Positions 1 through 5,495 are shown, counted from the stretch's first letter. The stretch is 6,246 bases of DNA from Clostridia bacterium (GCA_017398245.1 JAFQGN010000160.1:1-6246); one strand, 5' to 3'. Notes: a model not told the origin generated them from the letters alone. A program made the numbers and translations.

Positions 1-1491
1 CTGCGCATGCGCCACGGGCTTTGCGAACGCAATTTCGCCATGCGGCAGGCGCATATCCCGGAGAGCAAGGAGGCGCTCGAAAGCGCGCGCTATCGGCTCG
101 CGTTTGAAGAACTTTTGCTGTTTCAGACAGGACTCATGCTCCTGCGCAGCGGCGGCGGACGGCAGGGCGTGCAGATCGACTGCACGGAAGAGGACGGCGA
201 GGCGTTCTGGAAGACGCTGCCCTTCTCCCCCACCAATGCGCAAAGGAACGCGCTGAAGGAAATTTTGCGCGATATGGCGGCGAAGGCCCCCATGGCGCGG
301 CTTGTGCAGGGCGACGTGGGCTGTGGTAAGACTGCTATCGCTTTCGGCGCGATGTACGCCTGCGCACAGTACGGCTGGCAGTGCGCGCTGATGGCGCCGA
401 CCGAAATTCTGGCCGAACAGCACTACGAAAGCGCGAAGGCGATGCTGGAACCGCTGGGCGTGAAATGCGGCCTTCTCAAGGGCGGTATGGGCGCAAAAGC
501 CCGGCGCGAGGCGAAGGAAGCCATCGCAAGCGGCGCATGGCAGGCTGTCATCGGCACGCATGCGCTCATTTCCAAGGATATCGAATACAAGAACCTCGGC
601 CTTGTGATCACCGATGAACAGCATCGCTTCGGCGTGGAACAGCGCACGGTTTTGCAGGAAAAGGGCGCGTCGCCCAACGTGCTGGTCATGTCGGCCACGC
701 CGATCCCGCGCACGCTTTCGCTGATCCTGTACGGCGATCTGGACATCACTGTGGTGGGTGAGCTGCCCCCCGGGCGCACGCCGGTCAAAACGCGCATCGT
801 GCCCGAAGCCAAGCGCGAGGGCATGTACGGTTTTTTACTCAGCGAGATCGCAAACGGGCGGCAGATCTACATCGTCTGCCCGCTGGTGGATGCGTCCGAG
901 GCGGTAGAAGCCAAGAGCGCGGAAGAAGTATACAAAGAGCTGTGCGAAGGGCCGCTGTCTTCTGTGCGAGTGGGACTTGCGCACGGCAAGATGAAAAACG
1001 CCGATAAAGAAGAAGTGCTGAGCGCGTTCCGCAGCGGGGAACTGGACGTGCTGGTGGCCACGACGGTGATCGAAGTGGGCGTGAACGTGCCCAACGCGAG
1101 CGTGATGGTGGTCGAAAACGCAGACCGCTACGGCCTGAGCCAGCTGCACCAGCTGCGCGGCAGAGTCGGCCGCGGAAGCGAAATTTCTTGGTGCTTTTTC
1201 ATGGCTGAGCCGAACGAGCGACTCAAGACGCTGGTGGAGACAAACGACGGCTTCAAAGTGGCCGAAAAAGATCTGGAGCTGCGCGGCCCAGGCGAAATTC
1301 TGGGCACGCGGCAGAGCGGCGCAGTCTCCCCCGGCCCCGGCGCAATGCTGGGCGACAGCGTGCTGCTCAAGCTGACGCACGATATCGCGCGCGGATACAT
1401 CAAAAACCCGGATTCGGCCGAGGCACAGGCCGTGATCGAGCTTGCGCGCAGCGCGCTGGATGAAAAACTCTCGCGCGTGGGCATGAACTGA
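1..1491 (+). CDS. recG: ATP-dependent DNA helicase RecG, C-terminal part (5' end outside window)
   Basis: RecG is a cytoplasmic superfamily 2 double-stranded DNA translocase that remodels stalled replication forks and branched recombination intermediates. The reading frame is open to the left edge, so the ATG at 7 is internal. About 496 residues of a family usually near 680 remain; the N-terminal OB-fold wedge domain is mostly missing. Numbering from the ATG at 7, the visible motifs are Walker A GDVGCGKT (102-109), the DEQH box (203-206), motif III SAT (229-231) with TPIPRT just after it, and motif VI QLRGRVGRG (382-390). The EKDLELRGPGEILGTRQSG segment that follows is the usual RecG C-terminal signature. 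Walker A has Cys106 where many RecG proteins have Ser, a neutral-looking change. The gene ends in TGA and is followed 83 nt later by a strong terminator, so it is probably last in its operon. Identity is very secure. Confidence 0.97.
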   Translation: MRMRHGLCERNFAMRQAHIPESKEALESARYRLAFEELLLFQTGLMLLRSGGGRQGVQIDCTEEDGEAFWKTLPFSPTNAQRNALKEILRDMAAKAPMARLVQGDVGCGKTAIAFGAMYACAQYGWQCALMAPTEILAEQHYESAKAMLEPLGVKCGLLKGGMGAKARREAKEAIASGAWQAVIGTHALISKDIEYKNLGLVITDEQHRFGVEQRTVLQEKGASPNVLVMSATPIPRTLSLILYGDLDITVVGELPPGRTPVKTRIVPEAKREGMYGFLLSEIANGRQIYIVCPLVDASEAVEAKSAEEVYKELCEGPLSSVRVGLAHGKMKNADKEEVLSAFRSGELDVLVATTVIEVGVNVPNASVMVVENADRYGLSQLHQLRGRVGRGSEISWCFFMAEPNERLKTLVETNDGFKVAEKDLELRGPGEILGTRQSGAVSPGPGAMLGDSVLLKLTHDIARGYIKNPDSAEAQAVIELARSALDEKLSRVGMN

Positions 1492-1574
1492 GCCGATTTG
1501 AGCAGTAGTCCCCGTGCCACGGTCTCGCAAAGGCTCTCGCGCATGAACTGCGCTTTTCTGGATGCTGAAGACAA

Positions 1575-1615
1575 AACCGCCCCTGTGCCCGTTCGCACAG
1601 AGGCGGTTCTTTTTT
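1575..1615 (+). terminator. Intrinsic terminator after recG, probably bidirectional
   Basis: A 14-bp stem with one mismatch pairs 1575-1588 with 1595-1608 around a 6-nt loop, and is followed by CTTTTTT (1609-1615). This is a textbook rho-independent terminator for the + strand. Read on the minus strand the same hairpin is followed by TTTTGTCTT, a fair U-tract, so it can also end the converging minus-strand operon. The T-tract contains the TAA stop codon (1614-1616) of the minus-strand zinc-ribbon gene. Confidence 0.9.
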
Positions 1616-1862
1616 ATACTGAATTGCTCTCCACCACATCGAAAACGCCGGCAACTTTATTGCAATCGCTGCAATAATACGCGCCGGGCACTCTGGTCTG
1701 GCTGAGAAGGACGTTCGATTTGCCGATAGCTTTTCCTCCGGTATAGAGCAGCCGCCGCAAGCCTCTTTTCCCGAACTGTTTCTGCGGGAACCACTGTAAT
1801 GTGACCCCTCCGCCGATCAGTCCGCCTTCTTCCATTTCTTTTCCGCAGATGGGACATTGCAT
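1614..1862 (-). CDS. Small four-cysteine zinc-ribbon protein (DUF6487-like)
   Basis: This 82-residue cytoplasmic protein has no signal peptide or membrane segment. It opens with MQCPICGKEMEEG and has a second cysteine pair in YYCSDC near the end. The four ligands (Cys3, Cys6, Cys64, Cys67) form a CxxC-x57-CxxC zinc ribbon. The middle is basic and aromatic (LQWFPQKQFGKRGLRR). From memory the layout resembles the small Firmicute zinc-ribbon family DUF6487, whose biochemical role is unknown; I could not search it. The ATG at 1862 is preceded by AGGGGG (1870-1875) at a 7-nt spacing. It starts 11 nt after the stop of the two-repeat regulator, and its Shine-Dalgarno sequence overlaps that stop codon, so the two are almost certainly co-transcribed and perhaps translationally coupled. 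The gene is real; its function is unknown. Confidence 0.88.
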   Translation of the reverse strand: MQCPICGKEMEEGGLIGGGVTLQWFPQKQFGKRGLRRLLYTGGKAIGKSNVLLSQTRVPGAYYCSDCNKVAGVFDVVESNSV

Positions 1863-1869
1863 TGTTCTA

Positions 1870-1876
1870 CCCCCTA
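1870..1876 (-). promoter_or_regulatory. Ribosome binding site fused to upstream stop codon
   Basis: On the minus strand the sequence TAGGGGG joins the TAG stop of the two-repeat regulator (1874-1876) to the Shine-Dalgarno sequence of the zinc-ribbon gene, 7 nt before its ATG. Ribosomes terminating on the first gene sit on the initiation site of the second, which suggests translational coupling. Confidence 0.75.
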
Positions 1877-2395
1877 TTTGCGCAGCTGTTCGCGGTCTTC
1901 GATCAGGCCGAGTTTTTCCAAACGGCAGGCGATGCTGTAGCGCGTGCGGTGCATTCGGGCAGCGATCTCGTCCGCATCGATCCCGCTCGCGAACAGCTCG
2001 CGCAGTTCTTCCTCATCCTGCATGCGCCAAGGCGTTCCGGCGCGTTCCAACCCCTGAACGGGAGCGCTCCCTTCGACCAGGCCGAGATACTCCATATGGC
2101 GGACAAGGCTGCGCGGGCGCCTGTCCATCACAGCGCAGATCTGTTCCGGAGAATAGCCGGAGGCATGGAGCGCGCGGATCTGATCGTCGTCTGCATCGGT
2201 CCAGGGCCGGTTCGCCGGCAGGCGCGTCTTCTGCCCGACGGCAGGCCTGCCCTCCAGCGCCTCGACCGCTTTGCGAAGCGCAAGCGCGACCAGCGGCTGC
2301 AGGCAGACGTGGTCGTCCGCAAGGCATTCACCCGTGACGGGATCCACGCCGTTGAGCAGCAGTTCCAATACGCTCTTTGCCTGCTCCGATTTCAT
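1874..2395 (-). CDS. Putative DNA-binding protein with two Myb/HTH-like repeats
   Basis: This 173-residue cytoplasmic protein appears to have three modules. Residues 1-50 hold a conserved-looking segment, LLNGVDPVTGECL, followed by a helix (residues 31-48). Residues 64-107 and 122-166 are two related repeats. Each opens with Pro-Trp, then an acidic stretch (DADDDQIRAL; QDEEELREL), a short turn (SGYSPEQI; SGIDADEI) and a basic recognition-like helix (RRPRSLVRHMEYLGLVE; HRTRYSIACRLEKLGLIE). This is the pattern of bacterial SANT/Myb-like helix-turn-helix repeats, so DNA binding is the likely role. Its target is unknown. The ATG at 2395 has a perfect AAAGGAGG (2403-2410) at 7 nt. A perfect consensus promoter and an inverted repeat lie directly upstream, which makes autoregulation possible. 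The zinc-ribbon gene follows in the same operon. I recall the DPVTGE-plus-HTH layout from uncharacterised Firmicute proteins but cannot name a family. Confidence 0.88.
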   Translation of the reverse strand: MKSEQAKSVLELLLNGVDPVTGECLADDHVCLQPLVALALRKAVEALEGRPAVGQKTRLPANRPWTDADDDQIRALHASGYSPEQICAVMDRRPRSLVRHMEYLGLVEGSAPVQGLERAGTPWRMQDEEELRELFASGIDADEIAARMHRTRYSIACRLEKLGLIEDREQLRK

Positions 2396-2415
2396 GCGAT
2401 CGCCTCCTTTTTTCC

Positions 2416-2444
2416 ATTATACGCAGCTTTTGCACGCATGTCAA
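2416..2444 (-). promoter_or_regulatory. Perfect consensus sigma-A promoter
   Basis: On the minus strand TTGACA (2439-2444) and TATAAT (2416-2421) are separated by exactly 17 bp (2422-2438). Both hexamers match the vegetative consensus fully. The -10 box lies 20 nt before the ATG at 2395, so the transcript would have a very short leader that includes the AAAGGAGG site. It drives the two-repeat regulator and zinc-ribbon operon. A full-consensus promoter usually needs restraint, which fits the overlapping inverted repeat. Confidence 0.85.
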
Positions 2445-2449
2445 TGCGT
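2434..2449. promoter_or_regulatory. Candidate operator: inverted repeat over the -35 box
   Basis: A perfect 6-4-6 inverted repeat, ACGCAT-TGAC-ATGCGT on the minus strand, surrounds and overlaps the TTGACA hexamer. A dimeric repressor bound here would block RNA polymerase. The product of the adjacent gene, with two HTH-like repeats, is an obvious candidate, but binding is only inferred. Confidence 0.5.
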
Positions 2450-2464
2450 AAGTTCGCGCCGCCA

Positions 2465-2499
2465 AAAATCAAAGAGAGAAGGATGTTCCATCCTTCCCT
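2465..2499 (-). terminator. Intrinsic terminator of the SASP operon
   Basis: On the minus strand an 11-bp stem with one G-U pair (2489-2499 with 2475-2485) closes on a 3-nt GAA loop and is followed by CTTTGATTTTT (2464-2474). It lies 53 nt after the stop of the 70-residue SASP gene and just upstream of the next promoter, so it separates the two transcription units. A small extra stem, GGCGC/GCGCC (2522-2535), lies between gene and terminator and lacks a U-tract. Confidence 0.8.
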
Positions 2500-2552
2500 C
2501 ATGCCGCAGATGCATTTTTCCGGCGCGTTTGCGCCAGACTGTTTTTGCGCGT

Positions 2553-2765
2553 TTAGCCGCGCTGGCCGGACATGGCGCGCTCCTGCGCCTCGATCATACG
2601 CTTGACCATGTTGCCGCCGATGGAGCCGGCATCCTTGGAGGTGATATCGCCGTTATAGCCCTGCTTGAGGTTGATGCCCAGGGAAGAGGCGACTTCGTGC
2701 TTCATGTTATACATAGCCTGCTTGGCTTCGGGGACGTTGATCTTGTTGGAATTGCTGTTTGCCAT
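2553..2765 (-). CDS. Alpha/beta-type small acid-soluble spore protein (70 aa)
   Basis: Alpha/beta-type SASPs coat forespore DNA, shift it toward an A-like form and protect it from UV and hydrolytic damage. During germination the GPR protease degrades them as an amino-acid source. This 70-residue protein has the family layout: first conserved helix VPEAKQAMYNMKHEVASSLG (11-30), then QGYNGDITSKDAGSIGGNMVKRM with the GG turn and second DNA-binding helix. The expected GPR cut falls after EVA (24-26). The ATG at 2765 is preferred over the in-frame ATG at 2780, because the latter overlaps the GGAGG ribosome site (2774-2778), which is 8 nt before 2765. It starts 21 nt after the 72-residue SASP gene and is followed by a terminator. 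Expression in the forespore under sigma-G is the family norm. Confidence 0.95.
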   Translation of the reverse strand: MANSNSNKINVPEAKQAMYNMKHEVASSLGINLKQGYNGDITSKDAGSIGGNMVKRMIEAQERAMSGQRG

Positions 2766-2773
2766 TTTGATTT

Positions 2774-2778
2774 CCTCC
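2774..2778 (-). promoter_or_regulatory. Ribosome binding site deciding the SASP start
   Basis: GGAGG lies 8 nt upstream of the ATG at 2765. An earlier in-frame ATG (2778-2780) overlaps this same motif and has no suitable site of its own, so the five extra residues MEEIK of the longer frame are not expected in the protein. Confidence 0.85.
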
Positions 2779-2786
2779 ATTTCCGA

Positions 2787-3005
2787 TTACCAATTGTTGT
2801 TCTGAGAATTGACGCCGGCGGCCTGCTTTTCATAGTCTTCGATCATCTTTTTGACCATGTAGCCGCCGACATATCCATTTTCGCGGGAAGTCAGGTTGCC
2901 GTTATAGCCCTGCTTCAGATTCACGCCCAGCTGGCGGGCGATCTCAAACTTCATGTTGTCGAGCGCCTGACGGCTTTCCGGAACGTTGGTGGTCCTGCTT
3001 GCCAT
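2787..3005 (-). CDS. Alpha/beta-type small acid-soluble spore protein (72 aa)
   Basis: This is a paralogue of the neighbouring 70-residue SASP and has the same DNA-protecting role in the spore core. Landmarks are VPESRQALDNMKFEIARQLG (8-27), QGYNGNLTSRENGYVGGYMVKKM (32-54) and a Gln/Asn-rich tail ending QNNNW. The expected GPR protease cut follows EIA (21-23). The ATG at 3005 is chosen because AGGAGGTGA (3013-3021) lies 7 nt upstream and the protein then begins at the usual family distance from the first helix; the frame stays open much further upstream, but that extension is a G+C-rich non-coding leader. It is first in a two-gene operon. Two SASPs in tandem give simple dosage of these very abundant proteins. 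Confidence 0.95.
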   Translation of the reverse strand: MASRTTNVPESRQALDNMKFEIARQLGVNLKQGYNGNLTSRENGYVGGYMVKKMIEDYEKQAAGVNSQNNNW

Positions 3006-3032
3006 TCTGCTCTCACCTCCTGCACTAAGTTC

Positions 3033-3078
3033 GCGCGGCGCTTTGTCCGTGCGAGCCCTCCGCACGGCGTCGCCGCGC
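3033..3078 (-). other. Large nested G+C-rich hairpin in the SASP leader
   Basis: An outer perfect 8-bp stem (3071-3078 with 3033-3040, GCGCGGCG/CGCCGCGC) encloses an inner perfect 7-bp stem (3061-3067 with 3047-3053, CCGTGCG/CGCACGG) and a 7-nt loop, with a 3/6-nt internal bulge. No U-tract follows on the minus strand, so it is not a typical terminator. It ends 11 nt before the AGGAGGTGA of the first SASP gene. It may stabilise the transcript or modulate translation; the role is inferred. Confidence 0.55.
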
Positions 3079-3091
3079 TTCGGTCTGCGCA

Positions 3092-3120
3092 TATTGTGGC
3101 TTAGCAGGAGCAAAAATACG
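3092..3120 (-). promoter_or_regulatory. Weak candidate sigma-G promoter for the SASP operon
   Basis: CGTATT (3115-3120) and CACAATA (3092-3098), 16 bp apart on the minus strand, partly match the sigma-G pattern TGWATA / CATAMTA (about 4 of 6 and 5 of 7). This is the best match I found between the upstream hairpin and the SASP start. If used, the 3033-3078 hairpin would be in the 5' leader. The match is loose. Confidence 0.25.
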
Positions 3121-3165
3121 CTGGCAATCTTTTCTCTTAACGACAAAAACAGATTTTTCGCAAAC

Positions 3166-3195
3166 AGAGAGCCGCCCCATGAAAGGCGGCTCTCT
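3166..3195 (-). terminator. Terminator-like hairpin after the hydrolase-like gene
   Basis: A perfect 11-bp stem (3185-3195 with 3166-3176, AGAGAGCCGCC/GGCGGCTCTCT) with an 8-nt loop begins 3 nt after the TAA of the hydrolase-like gene. The following minus-strand sequence is GTTTGCGAAAAATC, a poor U-tract, so termination may be incomplete or the hairpin may protect the 3' end of the mRNA. Confidence 0.65.
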
Positions 3196-3198
3196 TCC

Positions 3199-4863
3199 TT
3201 ATTTCTTTTTGCAGCGCCAGGCGACATGCGCTCTCGTGGGCGGGCGAACGACGGGCAGGGTCTGTTCGCCGACATAATAAATGCGCTCGAGTTCTTCCAG
3301 ATACTCGTCTGCCTCGGCCGAAGGCAGGCCATCTGCGCGCAGCAGCGCTTCATCTGCCAGCGCGCGCAGATATACGATGCGCCAGCGCCAGTTTTCCCGC
3401 GCGCGCACGGGCAGTTTTGCGTGGATATCGCGCGCAAGCGCGGCCGCCGCCGGGACGTCTTCGTCATTTTGGATCACATAGCGGATGGTATCGCCCTCGA
3501 AGCGTTCCTCGCGCGGCAGCGTCTTTTCCAGCATATGCAAAAGACGAACGGCCGGTTCCAGCTCCTGCATACACCATTCGAACCGCGCATATTCGGCGAT
3601 CGCCCTATCGCTGTCCGCTTCCCGGCCGGAACACGCGGCGAGCATGATCGACTTGTTGATATCTTCGAATATCCCCTCCGAATAGCAGAGCATTCCGCTG
3701 TAGATGGGCATGCCCAGATCGTTCGATTCCTGCAAAAACGCGGGCAGCGGGTTCGCGCCGAAGCCGCCCCACGGCTTCCCGCCGAACATGCTGATCTCCG
3801 GGAAAGAAAGCATGCGTTTACCCGCCGGCAATCCATTTTGGCAGATGACGTCGGGCAGCTTTCCACGCGGGAAGAAATCGATCAGATATTCTGCAGCGTC
3901 GACTGAGCCGGCGTTTGCCAGCGGCCAGAAGCTGTCCCATTCCCCGTCGCGGAAGAGATTGAAATACCATGTGCTGAAGATGATCTTCGCGCCGGGCATT
4001 TCCTCGCGTACGACGTTAGCAAAATGCGGAAACAGCATGAGCAGACCATTTGCGCCCCACGGCGCGCATTTTTTGCAGGTGCAGCCGCCCTGATCGTACG
4101 GCCAGTACATGATATAATCCGGCTGCACATCGGCAAATTCGTGCAGGACGAGCCTACGCTGGCGCACGATCTCCTCAATTCCGCCGGGCGCGTTCGGGCA
4201 AATCTCGACGCCGTAATGCCCGTCCAATACGCTGTGATAGCCGTTTTGCGCCGTCGACTGCGCTTTGAGATGCTCCGGCGTTCCAGAAAACGCCTCGTTG
4301 GAGAGCATAGTCATGCATGTTTTCATGCCGATGCGCCGCGCGTGGCGCAGGATCTGTTTGAGCCGCACGATCAGCGATTGCGAATCCGCGTCCTTCAGCG
4401 AGGCAAAATGGTGCATGTCGTACCAGACGGCGATAGTGTTCCCGCCGCGCAGGGCAGCATCCTCGATCTGCTCCAGCACCTTTTCCACAGGCGCGATATG
4501 ATAAAAATTGTGGAAATGCGTGGCGAAATACAGCCCGCGCACCGGCCTTTCCGGCGTAAAGGCGAACTCATGCTTTGCGATCTCACAGCCGCCTTCTCCA
4601 TCGAAAGAGCACGCCCGAAGCCATGCGCCAAGCCCGGCAAACGCAGCGCAGTCGTCTGCCGCCACAATATGAACGGAATCATCGCTGGGATGAACGCGAT
4701 ACTCTCCTTCGCGCAGACCGGTTCCGATACAAAGCTCGACTGCAAAGCCGTCTTCTCCCAGCGCGCAGCCGCGCTCGGCAAGCCTTCTTTGCAATGCCTG
4801 CCGCAAAACGGCGAAGTTTTCCGGGGACATATGCTCTACCGAGAGAACAAATGTTTTCTGCAT
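3199..4863 (-). CDS. Putative glycoside-hydrolase-like protein, family uncertain
   Basis: This 554-residue protein has no signal peptide or membrane segment, so it probably acts in the cytoplasm. Residues 1-105 look like the alpha/beta domain that precedes the barrel in GH20 hexosaminidases and GH67 glucuronidases (YRVHPSDDSVHIVAADDCAAFAGLGAWLR). Residues 106-410 look like a TIM barrel: PVRGLYFATHFHNF (107-120), GNTIAVWYDMHH (141-152), WPYDQGGCTCKKC (254-266), FPEISMFGGKPWGGFGANP (354-372) and YSEGIFEDINK (394-404). The rest is helical. Acidic candidates for catalysis are Asp257, Glu357 and Glu396; which act is unknown. Cys261, Cys263 and Cys266 suggest a metal or structural site. The ATG at 4863 is chosen because AAGGAGG lies 8 nt upstream; the frame extends 31 codons further but into the preceding gene. 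It starts 23 nt after the phosphatase gene. Sugar substrate and reaction cannot be assigned. Confidence 0.85.
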   Translation of the reverse strand: MQKTFVLSVEHMSPENFAVLRQALQRRLAERGCALGEDGFAVELCIGTGLREGEYRVHPSDDSVHIVAADDCAAFAGLGAWLRACSFDGEGGCEIAKHEFAFTPERPVRGLYFATHFHNFYHIAPVEKVLEQIEDAALRGGNTIAVWYDMHHFASLKDADSQSLIVRLKQILRHARRIGMKTCMTMLSNEAFSGTPEHLKAQSTAQNGYHSVLDGHYGVEICPNAPGGIEEIVRQRRLVLHEFADVQPDYIMYWPYDQGGCTCKKCAPWGANGLLMLFPHFANVVREEMPGAKIIFSTWYFNLFRDGEWDSFWPLANAGSVDAAEYLIDFFPRGKLPDVICQNGLPAGKRMLSFPEISMFGGKPWGGFGANPLPAFLQESNDLGMPIYSGMLCYSEGIFEDINKSIMLAACSGREADSDRAIAEYARFEWCMQELEPAVRLLHMLEKTLPREERFEGDTIRYVIQNDEDVPAAAALARDIHAKLPVRARENWRWRIVYLRALADEALLRADGLPSAEADEYLEELERIYYVGEQTLPVVRPPTRAHVAWRCKKK

Positions 4864-4871
4864 TCCGTTCG

Positions 4872-4878
4872 CCTCCTT
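4872..4878 (-). promoter_or_regulatory. Ribosome binding site deciding the hydrolase-like start
   Basis: AAGGAGG lies 8 nt before the ATG at 4863. The longer in-frame start at 4956 would overlap the phosphatase gene by 70 nt, so 4863 is the better start. Confidence 0.85.
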
Positions 4879-4886
4879 CGGTACGA

Positions 4887-5354
4887 TTACGCTTGGAATC
4901 CGTTTCTTCTGCACTTTTCCAGAAGCGCTGCGCAGCCTACGTTCACGTCCACCCACGTCTCGTCAAAATTGCGTGTGTACCACGGGTCGGCCACATCGCG
5001 CGGATGATCGGTATGATCCAGCAGCAGGCTGATCTTCTTCTCCGGGTCGCCGCCGCAGATACGGCGCATATCGCCAAGGTTCTCCTGATCCATGCCAATG
5101 ATCATGTCGAACGCATCGTAATCGCGCCGGGTCATCTGCCGCGCGGTCTTGCCTTCGCAGGAGATGCCGTTCTCGGCCAGCTTCCTTTTCGTGTTCGGAT
5201 AGACAGGGTTGCCGATCTCCTCTTCCGTCGTCGCAGCCGATTCGATATGAAAATGCTGTGCAACGCCCGCCTTTTCCACCATATCCTTCATCACAAATTC
5301 CGCCATCGTGCTGCGACAGATGTTGCCGTGGCAGATAAACAGCAGTTTGATCAT
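4887..5354 (-). CDS. Low-molecular-weight protein tyrosine phosphatase
   Basis: Family members remove phosphate from tyrosine (or, in the YwlE branch, arginine) in cytoplasmic proteins through a cysteinyl-phosphate intermediate. The 155-residue length is normal. The N-terminal P-loop is CHGNICRS (8-15), giving nucleophile Cys8 and Arg14. The general acid loop is DPWY (123-126) with Asp123. In YwlE a Thr in the P-loop (CTGNTCRS) favours phosphoarginine; here that position is Ile12, which points to phosphotyrosine. The usual Pro after CRS is replaced by Thr16. The ATG at 5354 is preceded by AAGGGAGAGG (5361-5370). It is first in a pair with the hydrolase-like gene 23 nt downstream. No tyrosine kinase is visible in the window, so its substrate is unknown. 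A proven role in polysaccharide control exists for some relatives but cannot be claimed here. Confidence 0.95.
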   Translation of the reverse strand: MIKLLFICHGNICRSTMAEFVMKDMVEKAGVAQHFHIESAATTEEEIGNPVYPNTKRKLAENGISCEGKTARQMTRRDYDAFDMIIGMDQENLGDMRRICGGDPEKKISLLLDHTDHPRDVADPWYTRNFDETWVDVNVGCAALLEKCRRNGFQA

Positions 5355-5401
5355 CCTTTTCCTCTCCCTTCAAAACAGCCGGAAACCCTTGATTTTTTTG
5401 A

Positions 5402-5429
5402 CGTATACGCAATGGCATCTGCCTGTACA
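5402..5429 (-). promoter_or_regulatory. Weak candidate promoter for the phosphatase pair
   Basis: TGTACA (5424-5429) and TATACG (5402-5407) on the minus strand are 16 bp apart and each match four of six consensus bases. This is the only pair I saw at a suitable place before the phosphatase gene. Its -35 box overlaps the left 24-bp repeat, so an inserted element may have supplied or altered this promoter. Confidence 0.25.
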
Positions 5430-5439
5430 CCGCAGCAGA
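5416..5439 (+). repeat. Left copy of a 24-bp imperfect direct repeat
   Basis: The first 11 bases, CATCTGCCTGT, are identical to those at 5505-5515; over 24 bases 18 match. The copy contains a short inverted repeat TCTGC/GCAGA (5418-5422 and 5435-5439). Spacing to the other copy is 89 bp start to start. Position beside a Tn916-type integrase suggests recombinase arm sites, by inference only. Confidence 0.55.
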
Positions 5440-5464
5440 AAAGCATGCATTTTTCGGCATGTGT

Positions 5465-5495
5465 GCGTAAATGTGCACATGTTTTGTACACAAAA
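5465..5495. repeat. Cluster of short palindromes between phosphatase and integrase
   Basis: ATGTGCACAT (5471-5480) is a perfect 10-bp palindrome. TTTTGT-AC-ACAAAA (5482-5495) is a 6-2-6 inverted repeat. On the minus strand three loosely similar 12-bp units (5478-5489, 5465-5476, 5453-5464), each with a central ACA, follow one another. They could be integrase, excisionase or regulator binding sites. Confidence 0.4.

Noticed and set aside
1515..1525. CCGTG-C-CACGG palindrome after recG
   Set aside because: A one-base loop cannot form a hairpin and there is no associated promoter; likely chance.
835..1530. Minus-strand open frame antisense to recG
   Set aside because: His/Ala/Gln-rich translation typical of an antisense shadow; recG motifs on the other strand are unambiguous.
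2271..3104. Plus-strand open frame of 277 residues
   Set aside because: It runs antisense across the regulator, promoter, terminator and both SASP genes and has no family features.
2787..3467. Long minus-strand frame of 226 residues that contains the 72-residue SASP at its end
   Set aside because: The upstream part runs through the leader hairpin, the terminator-like hairpin and into the hydrolase-like gene. A strong ribosome site marks the start at 3005.
4864..4956. N-terminal extension of the hydrolase-like protein
   Set aside because: It would overlap the phosphatase gene by 70 nt, has a low-complexity basic sequence and lacks a suitable ribosome site.
4024..5007. Plus-strand open frame of 327 residues
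   Set aside because: It lies opposite the hydrolase-like and phosphatase genes, has no recognisable domain and arises from G+C-rich codon bias.
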